Source: Oscillospiraceae bacterium (GTDB lineage Bacteria > Bacillota > Clostridia > Christensenellales > Aristaeellaceae). From it: a stretch of 6,097 nt of DNA. The notes beneath the pieces are model-generated. The model was not told the DNA's origin. It did no database searches and worked only from the letters and a program-made list of their open reading frames with translations. The DNA is taken from the NCBI GenBank assembly GCA_031266295.1, contig JAISBH010000143.1:1-6097 (forward strand). Direction: 5' to 3'. Shown here piece after piece: positions 1 to 6,097 of the stretch. The stretch's first letter is position 1; each line of letters starts with the position of its first letter. The translations under genes were made by a program, and so were the position numbers.

Positions 1-180
1 GGGAGGGGGACGTGAGTCCCCTTCCCGAAGGCGCGGATGCGCCGCGTCCCAGACCCTGCGAAGGGCTATCCGCCCTTTCGAAACCTGACCAGGCTTCGCC
101 TGGACCATCGTGATACACATTCCACCGGCTTCGGCCAACCGGTTGTACCTGGATAGTCCACCTCGGAACGTAACCGGTTC
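1..180. repeat. Chain of short inverted repeats (hairpin cluster)
   Basis: At least four hairpins follow one another. Positions 1-10 pair with 17-26 (10 bp, one G-T, 6-nt loop). Positions 30-34 pair with 39-43 (GGCGC/GCGCC). Positions 61-66 pair with 72-77 (AAGGGC/GCCCTT), extendable to 59-80 with one bulge. Positions 89-94 pair with 98-103 (CCAGGC, loop TTC, GCCTGG). Weaker stems follow at 127-136 (GGC, TTCG, GCC) and 150-160 (TGGA, TAG, TCCA). The 8-bp palindrome AACCGGTT occurs twice, at 137-144 and 172-179. None of the stems has a T-run after it, so they do not look like intrinsic terminators. The cluster may be a mosaic of intergenic palindromic repeats or a structured RNA. I recognise no Rfam-type family. 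Confidence 0.5.
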
Positions 181-220
181 CCCGTTGCTTGCGAATCACA
201 TCGTAATCGACAACCCTCAT
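1..220 (-). CDS. Possible partial ORF running off the left edge, hypothetical
   Basis: A minus-strand frame opens with ATG at 220 and stays open for 73 codons to the window edge. It begins MRVVDYDVIRKQRGTGYV and includes RWNVYHDGPGEAWSGFERA. I recognise no family. The first 50 or so residues have a plausible mixed composition with several Trp and Tyr. The rest is rich in Gly, Ser, Pro and Arg and is encoded by back-to-back hairpins, which suggests translated repeat DNA. The G-run just upstream of the ATG belongs to a palindrome and is only 2 nt from the start, so it is a poor ribosome binding site. An open frame of this length can occur by chance in GC-rich DNA. It could be the 5' end of a real gene or an artefact of the repeat block. 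Confidence 0.22.
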   Translation of the reverse strand, partial: MRVVDYDVIRKQRGTGYVPRWTIQVQPVGRSRWNVYHDGPGEAWSGFERADSPSQGLGRGASAPSGRGLTSPS

Positions 221-270
221 CGCCCCCCTAGGGGGAGATGTCGCCGCAGCGACAGAGGGGGTTAAACCCC
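211..270. repeat. Short palindromic intergenic element abutting the exporter stop codon
   Basis: Three palindromic modules lie side by side: the perfect palindrome CCCCCTAGGGGG (224-235), a hairpin with stem TGTCGC/GCGACA and loop CGCA (239-254), and GGGGT-TAA-ACCCC (258-270). The C-run at 224-228 can pair either with the adjacent G-run (231-235) or with the one at 257-261, which would enclose the middle hairpin. The outer edges are loosely complementary (AACCCTC at 212-218, GAGGGGGTT at 255-263). From general knowledge, short elements built as C-run, G-run, small variable GNNGAAGC-like hairpin, G-run are scattered between genes in many gut Clostridia, and this one has the same style. There is no T-tract, so a terminator role is not clear. 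Confidence 0.55.
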
Positions 271-1209
271 GTCACCTCCCGCAGTGGCCTTACGCTCGCC
301 CATGAGCGTGGCCGCTGCGGACGCTATGAAGACTAACACCGCGCCCGCTGTCTGTCGGCCGGTCATCACCTCGCCTAGTATTACCCGACCGAACACTGCC
401 GCGAATACCGCCTCCAGACTCATTATCAGCGACGCTAAAGCGGGGTGCGCTCCGCGTTGCCCGAACACCTGCAGGGTGTACGCTATGCCTATAGGTAACA
501 CACCCCCGTATATTATCGGCTGCCAGCTCGCCGCTATGTCAGCCCACACCGGCCTCTCCGCAATCAACATCGCAGCCACTGTACACATCGCGCATACTGT
601 CGTTTGTATCCACGACAGCACCAAATTATCTATGCTCGCCGCGAACCACGCCACCGCGTGTATATGCCCCGCGTATATCACCGCGCATACGATAAGCCAT
701 ATATCGCCCGCTTCTAAACCCGCGCCGCTCTGCCAGCACAGCAGCGCCATCCCCACCAGCGCCAGCGCCACCGCGCCCCACATCGCCTTGCTTGAACGCT
801 GGCCCAGCAGTGTTCCCAGCATGGGCGTCGTCACTATATACAGCGCAGTCAGGAAGCCGGCCTTCCCCGCCGACGCCGTAACCAGCCCTACCTGCTGCGC
901 CGTGCACGCCGCGAACAGTATCACACCGCATACGATTCCGCCGCGCATCGAATCCTTCAACGGCAGCGCGCCCGCCGTTTTCCGCACATGCCTTAGCAGG
1001 TACGCCGGTATCCCCAGCACGATTGACGCTATCGAGAACCTCGCCGCACCGAACGTCAGCGGACCCAACTGCCTCATGCCCATCCGCTGCGCCACAAATC
1101 CCGTTCCCCATATAACCGCCGTCGCCAGCAGCAGCAGTGGACCGCGCACGCTGCCGATAACAATGGGCGGCCTTTCAAGGCCGCCCGATACTCGCTTTTC
1201 TGTTTCCAT
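262..1209 (-). CDS. EamA/DMT-family transporter (drug/metabolite exporter-like)
   Basis: The 315-residue product is an inner-membrane protein of the drug/metabolite transporter superfamily, made of two EamA repeats of about five helices each. Hydrophobic segments lie near residues 24-40, 50-71, 90-108, 115-136, 143-159, 168-190, 196-216, 230-249, 255-279 and 284-303. Each half carries family marks: LLLLATAVIWGTGFVAQ at the first helix, and SLEAVFAAVFGRVILGE (264-280), which matches the LEPVFAxLFGxLxLGE signature near the end of the second repeat. Length is normal. Substrate cannot be read from sequence; relatives export amino acids, metabolites or drugs. The ATG lies 6 nt after the DUF4340 stop, with no visible Shine-Dalgarno and a strong hairpin over codons 8-15. 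The 23 residues before the first helix are somewhat long, so a start near the GTG at residue 21 is possible. The family call is firm and the start uncertain. Confidence 0.9.
   Translation of the reverse strand: METEKRVSGGLERPPIVIGSVRGPLLLLATAVIWGTGFVAQRMGMRQLGPLTFGAARFSIASIVLGIPAYLLRHVRKTAGALPLKDSMRGGIVCGVILFAACTAQQVGLVTASAGKAGFLTALYIVTTPMLGTLLGQRSSKAMWGAVALALVGMALLCWQSGAGLEAGDIWLIVCAVIYAGHIHAVAWFAASIDNLVLSWIQTTVCAMCTVAAMLIAERPVWADIAASWQPIIYGGVLPIGIAYTLQVFGQRGAHPALASLIMSLEAVFAAVFGRVILGEVMTGRQTAGAVLVFIASAAATLMGERKATAGGDGV
1165..1186 (-). terminator. Perfect GC-rich hairpin at the start of the exporter gene; possible terminator or attenuator
   Basis: GGGCGGCCTT (1165-1174) and AAGGCCGCCC (1177-1186) are exact inverted repeats separated by TC. 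On the minus-strand transcript this gives a 9-bp stem with a UGAA tetraloop. It is preceded by an A-rich stretch (GAAACAGAAAAG) and followed by AUUGUUAU, a short and imperfect U-rich run. It starts about 22 nt downstream of the annotated exporter ATG, so it lies inside the coding frame. It could be a leaky terminator for the ABC operon, a structure limiting exporter translation, or a codon-level accident, although perfect 10-bp arms make an accident less likely. Activity is not provable from sequence. Confidence 0.4.
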
Positions 1210-1215
1210 TATTCG

Positions 1216-2994
1216 CTACACACCATACTTCGCCGGATCAAACGTCCCATTGTGATAATCGGTCAGCGCGTCGGGTATCTGCTGCGCGCGCGTTTTCAGG
1301 ATGTAGAACAGCGTTTCGCCATTACGCCGCACCGCATAGTAATCCGCGTCGTATGGCAGGTATTCGATGGTCTCGGTCTCGCGCACCTCGTTGAGGGTAT
1401 AGCGGACGGTCAGTTCCGCCGCCGTATCCGCCGCCGGAGCCTTCCCTTCCGGTATCACGCCGTCTACGCGAGTGCCGATTATGATCTGATAAAGTTTGCG
1501 GAACGTGGAATCATCCGCCGGTTCGCCGTTCAGCGTGAACGTGTCGTCCGTCATCTGCTTGCCGTTGCCGTCCAGGCGCGGCGTGCCATCCTCTTTGACC
1601 GACGGCTGGCGGCTGATCTCCGCACGTTCATCCAGCCCCATGCCGCTGATCTCAATCGCGTCCACCTTTTGGATGTTGATAATGTTCGCGAATCGGTCAA
1701 CCAGCATAGGCGCGGTCACGTTCGATAGGAACGACAGCACCGCGCTGTCCATCAGATATACGGCGGGATCGTCTCCAACCCTCACATACGTCTGCGCGTC
1801 GTTCTTTTGATTGCCTACCTGCAGATGCAACAACCACGCCTCGGCTTCCCCACCCGCGTCCGGCAGAACCGTGGGTATCGGCGAGGGCGACGGCGTTGGC
1901 GTTACCGCTGGAACAGGAGTCGCGGTGGAGCCTGGCGCCAGCGTGGGCTTCGGCGTCGGGACAGGCGTCGGACTGGGCGCGGGGCCGTATACGTCCAACA
2001 CGTAGCGCGGCTGATCCAGTCCATACAACCCGAGCGTCTCCGACTGGGGATCCGCCTCAAACCCCGCCAGCTTCAGCGCGATTATGTTTGTATAGACCTC
2101 GCCGATACGCTCGCCGTCCACCTCGTACTTGAACGGCTGCACCAACGCTATCGCATTGATGCCGATCGCCTCGCCCTGGTTGGGCTGCGTCTCGACGACG
2201 GAACCGTCCTGCCGCGTCAATCTCAGGCGTTGGATGTCCTCTTGCGCGATAGTCCATGCGGGCGTGGTGTGCATACTGGCCAGCGCGGCGGTATAACGTT
2301 CGCCTGTCGACGAGTAGACCGTGTATACCTTCGGGCTGGATTCTTCCTTGAAGTAGTAGCGGTATCCGCTCGGGGCCTCGTCGCCCAGCATGAACACCCG
2401 CGACGAGCCGTCGTTGTAGCGCGCCGTTACCTTTGCCTTCGGTTCGGCCAGGCCGTATACTGCCAGATCGGTTGGGCTGCTCTCGATGTCGTTCACGTAA
2501 AGGTAGGTGACGCTCGTGCACAGGCTGGACGCCTTCGTCTGATCCAGCTTGAATTGGGGCATACCCTCTATCGCGAACGTCGAACCGTTGTATGTCATTG
2601 TATACCGCTGCCGACCCGGAACCTCGATCGCCGCGGATACGAAGTCCGCCTTCGTCTTATCCACCAGCAGGTATGACGGTTCGGCGGTTACGACAGGGGT
2701 TTGATCTGGTTCGACCGGCGCGGGCTTCAGGTATATAGACGCAAAGTATGCGCCGCCGGCCAGTATCACCGCAACTAACGCCCATGTGAAGCCACGCAGG
2801 CGCCCACCCTTCCCGCCGGAGGTATGGCCTTTCTTGAGGTTATTTATATCGGCCGAGAACAGCGGCTTGTCGTCGTCATGCGCGACGTTGTTCCCCGCCG
2901 TCTCTTCGTTGGAAGGTTCGTTGGATGGTTCGTGGGGGACGTCGTCCGTTGACGGCATGGGGGATCGTTCCTTCTCATTCAGTTTTTCGTCCAT
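1216..2994 (-). CDS. DUF4340 domain protein, membrane-anchored partner of the ABC transporter
   Basis: The 592-residue product has a hydrophilic acidic N-terminal region (1-66), one membrane helix (about 68-89, GFTWALVAVILAGGAYFASI) after a Lys/Arg-rich stretch, and a long extracytoplasmic beta-rich region. The motif YGLxxP followed by paired beta strands, typical of DUF4340, occurs at 180-185 (YGLAEP) and 324-329 (YGLDQP), and a degenerate third unit fills about 445-578. A Pro/Thr-rich insert occupies about 337-379. The start at 2994 is chosen because ATG overlaps the upstream stop as TAATG and AGGAGG (3003-3008) lies 8 nt before it. A longer frame from 3174 would overlap the upstream gene and lacks such a site. 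DUF4340 genes commonly sit beside GldG-like ABC genes; their molecular role is unknown. I infer an accessory or scaffold subunit on the outer face of the membrane. Confidence 0.9.
   Translation of the reverse strand: MDEKLNEKERSPMPSTDDVPHEPSNEPSNEETAGNNVAHDDDKPLFSADINNLKKGHTSGGKGGRLRGFTWALVAVILAGGAYFASIYLKPAPVEPDQTPVVTAEPSYLLVDKTKADFVSAAIEVPGRQRYTMTYNGSTFAIEGMPQFKLDQTKASSLCTSVTYLYVNDIESSPTDLAVYGLAEPKAKVTARYNDGSSRVFMLGDEAPSGYRYYFKEESSPKVYTVYSSTGERYTAALASMHTTPAWTIAQEDIQRLRLTRQDGSVVETQPNQGEAIGINAIALVQPFKYEVDGERIGEVYTNIIALKLAGFEADPQSETLGLYGLDQPRYVLDVYGPAPSPTPVPTPKPTLAPGSTATPVPAVTPTPSPSPIPTVLPDAGGEAEAWLLHLQVGNQKNDAQTYVRVGDDPAVYLMDSAVLSFLSNVTAPMLVDRFANIINIQKVDAIEISGMGLDERAEISRQPSVKEDGTPRLDGNGKQMTDDTFTLNGEPADDSTFRKLYQIIIGTRVDGVIPEGKAPAADTAAELTVRYTLNEVRETETIEYLPYDADYYAVRRNGETLFYILKTRAQQIPDALTDYHNGTFDPAKYGV
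1858..1986 (-). repeat. Pro/Thr-rich low-complexity segment inside the DUF4340 gene
   Basis: Codons 337-379 of the DUF4340 gene encode a run dominated by Pro, Thr, Ser, Ala and Val, such as SPTPVPTPKPTLAP and VTPTPSPSPIPT. The DNA is an imperfect short-period repeat rich in GGCGT/GGCGTCGG units when read on the plus strand. It falls between the strands YVLDVYG and WLLHLQVG of the second DUF4340 unit, where the first unit has only a tight turn. Such segments are flexible, exposed linkers in other surface proteins and are prone to length change. Confidence 0.75.
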
Positions 2995-4457
2995 TACAGG
3001 TGCCTCCTGCGCAGCGTAACAACCAAAGCGGCAACCAGCGTTATCAGCGGCAGCAGCAGGATTGACAAGCCCGCCAGCAGGTAGATCTCCGACTGAGATG
3101 TAATCTGCAACTGACTGCGCGCCGCTTGTTTGGACATGACGGATAGGTTGACCGCGTCGTCCTTGGCCGCCCACTTGAGCGCGGACATGATGAACTCGCC
3201 GTTGCTAAACAGGTTCAGCGCCTCGGACGAGGCCAGCGCGCTCACGCTGCCCAGCGCTATAGCGCGACTTTCCTTAGTCGAATCCGCGAAGTTGTGCCGC
3301 AGTATCGCTGTCGCCATGTCGAATGGTCCGGCTGGTTCATCGGCGCCGCGTTTCCAGTCGGATCGCTCCACGTTTGGGTCGGCCAGGAACGATCCGGCTC
3401 CGGAAGACAGCAGCGGCGTTATGCTCACCTCGTTTTTGACCATCTCCGGCGGCTTGATCGCGAGGGACTGCATCGCCAGTATGTACGCGCTACCCGCGTC
3501 GGTCAGCGGCTGGGTGACGTCATGCTCCCCGATAGCCGCAAGCAGGTAGATGGGTGAATAGTAATACTGCGACGCATCGTCGATGTTGGCCACGACTACG
3601 CCATTCTCAAACCCGGTATTGTAGTAATCCAGCAGCGCCTGAAAGTTAGGCAGCGTCGCTGGCGTGGTGACGCTCCAGACGAATATGAATCCGCCGCCCG
3701 ACTGCGCGTAGTTCATCAGCGACTCGCGGGCTTGGTCATCTATGTCGCGCTGCGGACTAACAATGAATATCACGCTCGACGACGGGTCGGGGGCGTCCGC
3801 GCCCAGAGGCAGGGTGGTGGTGTCATAGTTGTTGTCATTCAGCAGCGTGGTCAGCGCGGAGAGTGATGTTATAGCCGTCTCTCCGTGGCCATCCATGAAG
3901 TAAGCGGTGAACGACTTGTCGCTCGTGACATACAGCAGACCTTGCGCCAGCGACTGTTCGAACTTGTAACTGGATATGTACGCCTGTCCGGTCGATTGAT
4001 CCGTCGAGATGTTGATCATATCATAATAGGTGTACACCTTAAACCGCGTCTCGTCCGCGTTGGCTACTACTACCGTACTGTTGCCCAGCGTGGACGACGC
4101 GCCGCGAAACTTGTTGACCAGACCGGGATTTTTGTCTGGATCGACAGTCTTGACGGTGATGCCGTCGTTCGACGCACGGAAACGATCCAGCACCTCCATC
4201 AGCTGCGCGTTCTCGGATCCTGGCGTTGACATCACGTAGTATGTGACGGGCTGACTCAGCTCAGCCAACGCGTTCTTGGTCGAGTCGGAGAACTTGGTGA
4301 TGCTGTTATAACTCAAGTCCCAGCGCAGCGCCCAGTTGTCCTCGCCCGCCTTGACGGCGATATTCACCACCACCAGCGCGGCGATTACCAGTACGGTCGC
4401 TATGATCGCGTATCCGCCATAACGCAGGCGGCGGTCGCTCAAGAATTTCATCTTCAT
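2994..4457 (-). CDS. GldG-like ABC transporter auxiliary protein
   Basis: The 487-residue product belongs to the GldG / ABC-type auxiliary family (the extracytoplasmic domain called ABC_transp_aux). A short basic N-terminus is followed by a membrane helix (about 14-36), a large outer domain (about 37-455) and a C-terminal helix (about 457-482) ending in TLRRRHL. Family features are the segment RWDLSYNSITKFSDSTKNAL (46-64), which corresponds to the usual DLTxxKxYSLSxxT motif just after the first helix, QPVTYYVM (69-76), and the DGHGE motif (189-193). This topology leaves nearly the whole protein outside the cytoplasm. The ATG at 4457 is 7 nt after GAGGGA; a second ATG two codons later is an alternative. 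The gene is 4 nt after the permease stop and shares one base with the next start. In Bacteroidetes GldG works with GldA and GldF in gliding; here the role is unknown. Confidence 0.9.
   Translation of the reverse strand: MKMKFLSDRRLRYGGYAIIATVLVIAALVVVNIAVKAGEDNWALRWDLSYNSITKFSDSTKNALAELSQPVTYYVMSTPGSENAQLMEVLDRFRASNDGITVKTVDPDKNPGLVNKFRGASSTLGNSTVVVANADETRFKVYTYYDMINISTDQSTGQAYISSYKFEQSLAQGLLYVTSDKSFTAYFMDGHGETAITSLSALTTLLNDNNYDTTTLPLGADAPDPSSSVIFIVSPQRDIDDQARESLMNYAQSGGGFIFVWSVTTPATLPNFQALLDYYNTGFENGVVVANIDDASQYYYSPIYLLAAIGEHDVTQPLTDAGSAYILAMQSLAIKPPEMVKNEVSITPLLSSGAGSFLADPNVERSDWKRGADEPAGPFDMATAILRHNFADSTKESRAIALGSVSALASSEALNLFSNGEFIMSALKWAAKDDAVNLSVMSKQAARSQLQITSQSEIYLLAGLSILLLPLITLVAALVVTLRRRHL
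3003..3008 (-). promoter_or_regulatory. Shine-Dalgarno site of the DUF4340 gene
   Basis: AGGAGG on the minus strand lies 8 nt before the ATG at 2994 and inside the last codons of the GldG-like gene. With the TAATG stop-start overlap it fixes the DUF4340 start and suggests translational coupling. Confidence 0.85.
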
Positions 4458-4461
4458 TCAA

Positions 4462-5172
4462 TCATCCCTCGCTCCATCTGCGTTTGTCTATGACGCGGAC
4501 CGTCAGGAACAGGAACGCGGTCATAAACGACAGGAAATACAGAATCCCGGAGAATCCCAGCTGCGATCGCGCGAACGGATCGTATCGCGCGTACAATGAG
4601 AACCACTGTAGCGCCGTTGACACGAACGCGACGGGCACCACGTATATCACCGAGTCGATGACCCAAATGAAGAAGTTTATACCTATCGATATCACCGCCG
4701 CCGAGACCTGGTTTTCTGTTACGGCTGAGATCAGCGTTCCCACCGCGATGAAGCATCCGCCCATCAGGAAGAATCCCGTGTAGCTGGAAATGATCTCACC
4801 CCAATACAGCCTGCCGTAACTGCCGATGATCAGCACATAAAGAAGCGTGCCGATCAGTGTGAGCAGCCAGACGGTCAGCGCGCTTAGGAACTTGCCGACC
4901 ACGATGGATGTCAGCGAGAGGGGCGAGGTGAGCAGCAGCTGTTCGCTCTTGTTCTTGCGTTCTTCGGAGAACAGACGCATCGTCAGTATGGGCACGAGGA
5001 ATATCGGTATCATCGTGAACGAACCTAGCATAGCGGCCACGTCGCCGCTGCCGCTCATCAGGTTGTTGAACGTGAACAATATCCCGCTTACCAGCAGGAA
5101 AAACCCGACGAACACATATCCGATCGGGGTCATGAAGTAGCTTTGCAGTTCGCGCTTCCAAACGGCAATCAT
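4462..5172 (-). CDS. ABC-2 family permease, GldF-like
   Basis: The 236-residue product is a six-helix ABC-2 type membrane subunit. It opens with VWKRELQSYFMTPIGYVFVG, the usual short amphipathic start leading into helix 1 (about 15-37). Further helices lie near 50-67, 91-117, 129-151, 156-182 and 208-228. Between helices 2 and 3 is the cytoplasmic loop LFSEERKNKSEQLLLTSPLS (67-86), equivalent to the conserved EERxxGTxExLLTSP coupling loop that contacts the ATPase. Length matches GldF-like permeases, which act as dimers or with a partner; only one permease gene is seen here, so a homodimer is likely. ATG at 5172 lies 3 nt after the ATPase stop and 8 nt after AGGAGG. The substrate is unknown. 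Confidence 0.92.
   Translation of the reverse strand: MIAVWKRELQSYFMTPIGYVFVGFFLLVSGILFTFNNLMSGSGDVAAMLGSFTMIPIFLVPILTMRLFSEERKNKSEQLLLTSPLSLTSIVVGKFLSALTVWLLTLIGTLLYVLIIGSYGRLYWGEIISSYTGFFLMGGCFIAVGTLISAVTENQVSAAVISIGINFFIWVIDSVIYVVPVAFVSTALQWFSLYARYDPFARSQLGFSGILYFLSFMTAFLFLTVRVIDKRRWSEG
4465..4470 (-). promoter_or_regulatory. Shine-Dalgarno site of the GldG-like gene
   Basis: GAGGGA on the minus strand, 7 nt before the ATG at 4457, overlaps the last codon of the permease gene. It supports this start over the ATG at 4451, for which spacing would be too long. Confidence 0.7.
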
Positions 5173-5175
5173 GGC

Positions 5176-6097
5176 TCAGGCCTCCTCGCTGTCGCCGGTT
5201 AATTTGAGGAATATATCTTCCAGCGTAATATCGGCGGGGCGCAGCATCAATATCGGCAGCCCGGCCTTGGCCAGCGCGTTGAACAGCGGCTTCCTTATAT
5301 CTATCGACCGGTCGGTTTCGACCACGAAGTCGTATGAACCGTCCTCCTTAACGCCCAGGCTATCGACATAACGCGTACCTTCCAGCGAGCGCAGCGTGCG
5401 CTTGATCTCGTTTTCCTGACCCGCCACTCGCAGCGTCATGCGGAACGTGTCGCCCACGCCTGCAGTCAGGCTGCCCAGCTTATCCTGCGCGACGATCTTT
5501 CCCTTGTTGACGATAACCACGCGTTCGCACACGTCCGCCACCTCGGTGAGGATATGGCTGGACAGTACGACCGTATGATCCTGCCCCAGCCGCTTGATCA
5601 GCGAGCGGATTTCCAGTATCTGGCGCGGATCGAGACCGACGGTCGGTTCGTCAAGGATGATCATCTCCGGGTTGCCGATCAACGCCTGGGCCAGTCCGAC
5701 TCGCTGCTTGTATCCCTTGGATAGGTTCTTGATCAAGCGCTTGCGCACGTCCTGTATCTTGACCAGCTCACACACGTCGTCCAGATGCGCCTTTACCGCA
5801 CCGGGCTTGACTTCCTTGATCGCGCACACGAACTTGAGATATTCGTCCACCGTCATATCCATGTAGAGCGGCGGCTGTTCGGGCAGGTAGCCGATGCGGC
5901 GCTTGACTACGCGCGGTTCCTCAAGGATATCGTGGCCGTCCAGCAGCACCCGGCCTTCGCTGGCCGATATGTAGCCCGTCACGATATTCATCGTAGTGGT
6001 CTTGCCCGCGCCATTCCTTCCCAGGAAGCCGAGTATCTCGCCCTTCTGGATTGTGAATGTGACATTCTGTATGGCGTAGTTGTTCCCGTAGCGTTTG
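5176..6097 (-). CDS. ABC transporter ATP-binding protein, GldA-like (5' end outside window)
   Basis: The visible 306 residues lack only the first few codons: the frame is open to the right edge and begins KRYGNNYAIQNVTF, normally about 7-10 residues from the start. The ATG at 5991 is internal, because it lies after the Walker A motif. Motifs in visible numbering are Walker A GRNGAGKTT (26-34), Q-loop YLPEQ (70-74), signature LSKGYKQR (125-132), Walker B MIILDEP (145-151) with catalytic Glu at 150, D-loop GLDP (154-157) and H-loop SSH (179-181). All key residues are intact, so an active ATPase is expected. A C-terminal domain (about 215-306) ends with RPADITLEDIFLKLTGD, as in ABC-2 exporter ATPases. 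Walker A has Arg where many relatives have Pro. It is the cytoplasmic energy subunit for the permease 3 nt downstream. Confidence 0.95.
   Translation of the reverse strand, partial: KRYGNNYAIQNVTFTIQKGEILGFLGRNGAGKTTTMNIVTGYISASEGRVLLDGHDILEEPRVVKRRIGYLPEQPPLYMDMTVDEYLKFVCAIKEVKPGAVKAHLDDVCELVKIQDVRKRLIKNLSKGYKQRVGLAQALIGNPEMIILDEPTVGLDPRQILEIRSLIKRLGQDHTVVLSSHILTEVADVCERVVIVNKGKIVAQDKLGSLTAGVGDTFRMTLRVAGQENEIKRTLRSLEGTRYVDSLGVKEDGSYDFVVETDRSIDIRKPLFNALAKAGLPILMLRPADITLEDIFLKLTGDSEEA
5181..5186 (-). promoter_or_regulatory. Shine-Dalgarno site of the ABC-2 permease gene
   Basis: AGGAGG on the minus strand, 8 nt before the ATG at 5172, sits inside the last codons of the ATPase gene. Its placement supports the permease start and coupled translation of the two core subunits. 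Confidence 0.85.

Noticed and set aside
1..111. A plus-strand frame open from the left edge to a TGA near 109-111, possibly the end of a gene
   Set aside because: The product is short, rich in Pro, Gly, Ser and Ala, encoded entirely by inverted repeats, and has no recognisable domain.
284..1255. A 323-codon plus-strand frame opposite the exporter gene
   Set aside because: It lies fully antisense to a clear EamA gene. Its product is Ala/Thr/Pro/Ser-rich with no recognisable domain, as expected from the codon bias of the other strand.
1858..1986. The short-period repeat as a CRISPR-like or regulatory tandem array
   Set aside because: Its units are irregular, have no spacers, keep the reading frame, and encode a typical Pro/Thr-rich linker.
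1807..2676. A 289-codon plus-strand frame opposite the DUF4340 gene
   Set aside because: The product is extremely Arg-rich, shows no domain, and is antisense to a well-supported gene; it is a compositional shadow.
2995..3174. A 60-residue N-terminal extension of the DUF4340 protein starting at 3174
   Set aside because: It would overlap the GldG-like gene by 180 bases. The start at 2994 has an ideal AGGAGG and a TAATG overlap, and places a normal membrane anchor near the N-terminus.
5176..5991. ABC ATPase starting at the ATG at 5991
   Set aside because: This would remove the Walker A motif, which is intact in the same frame just upstream at about 5992-6021. The gene continues past the right edge.

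Overview
The window looks like a GC-rich chromosomal segment of an anaerobic Firmicute, most likely a gut Clostridia lineage (Oscillospirales- or Christensenellales-like). This is inferred from strong AGGAGG-type ribosome binding sites, from a gene set (ABC ATPase, ABC-2 permease, GldG-like protein, DUF4340 protein) that is familiar as a neighbourhood in Clostridia, and from a short palindromic intergenic repeat of a style common in those genomes. No marker gene fixes the taxonomy.

Every convincing gene lies on the minus strand, so the operon reads from right to left. At the right edge (5176-6097) is an ABC ATPase that lacks only its first few codons. It is followed by a six-helix ABC-2 permease (4462-5172), a GldG-like membrane-anchored auxiliary protein (2994-4457) and a membrane-anchored DUF4340 protein (1216-2994). 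The four genes are packed with 3-nt and 4-nt gaps and a 1-nt TAATG overlap, and each of the last three starts 7-8 nt after a good Shine-Dalgarno sequence lying inside the gene upstream. They probably form one membrane complex: the ATPase and permease make the engine, and GldG-like and DUF4340 proteins provide large extracytoplasmic domains. The substrate is unknown. The Gld names reflect family similarity to Bacteroidetes gliding proteins and do not imply gliding.

Six bases after the DUF4340 gene comes an EamA/DMT-family ten-helix exporter (262-1209). It has no recognisable ribosome binding site, and a perfect GC-rich inverted repeat sits inside its first codons. That hairpin could terminate or attenuate the operon, which leaves the exporter's start codon and its membership of the operon open.

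The left end (1-261) holds no confident gene. It contains a chain of short hairpins, two copies of an 8-bp palindrome, and a compact palindromic element that ends at the exporter's stop codon. A minus-strand reading frame is open from 220 off the left edge, but it may be only a by-product of these repeats.

I found no CRISPR array, tRNA, rRNA, transposase, toxin-antitoxin pair or defence system. The genes are mostly ordinary. The items most worth a second look are the left-end repeat block, the hairpin at the exporter start, and the repeated architecture of the DUF4340 protein.
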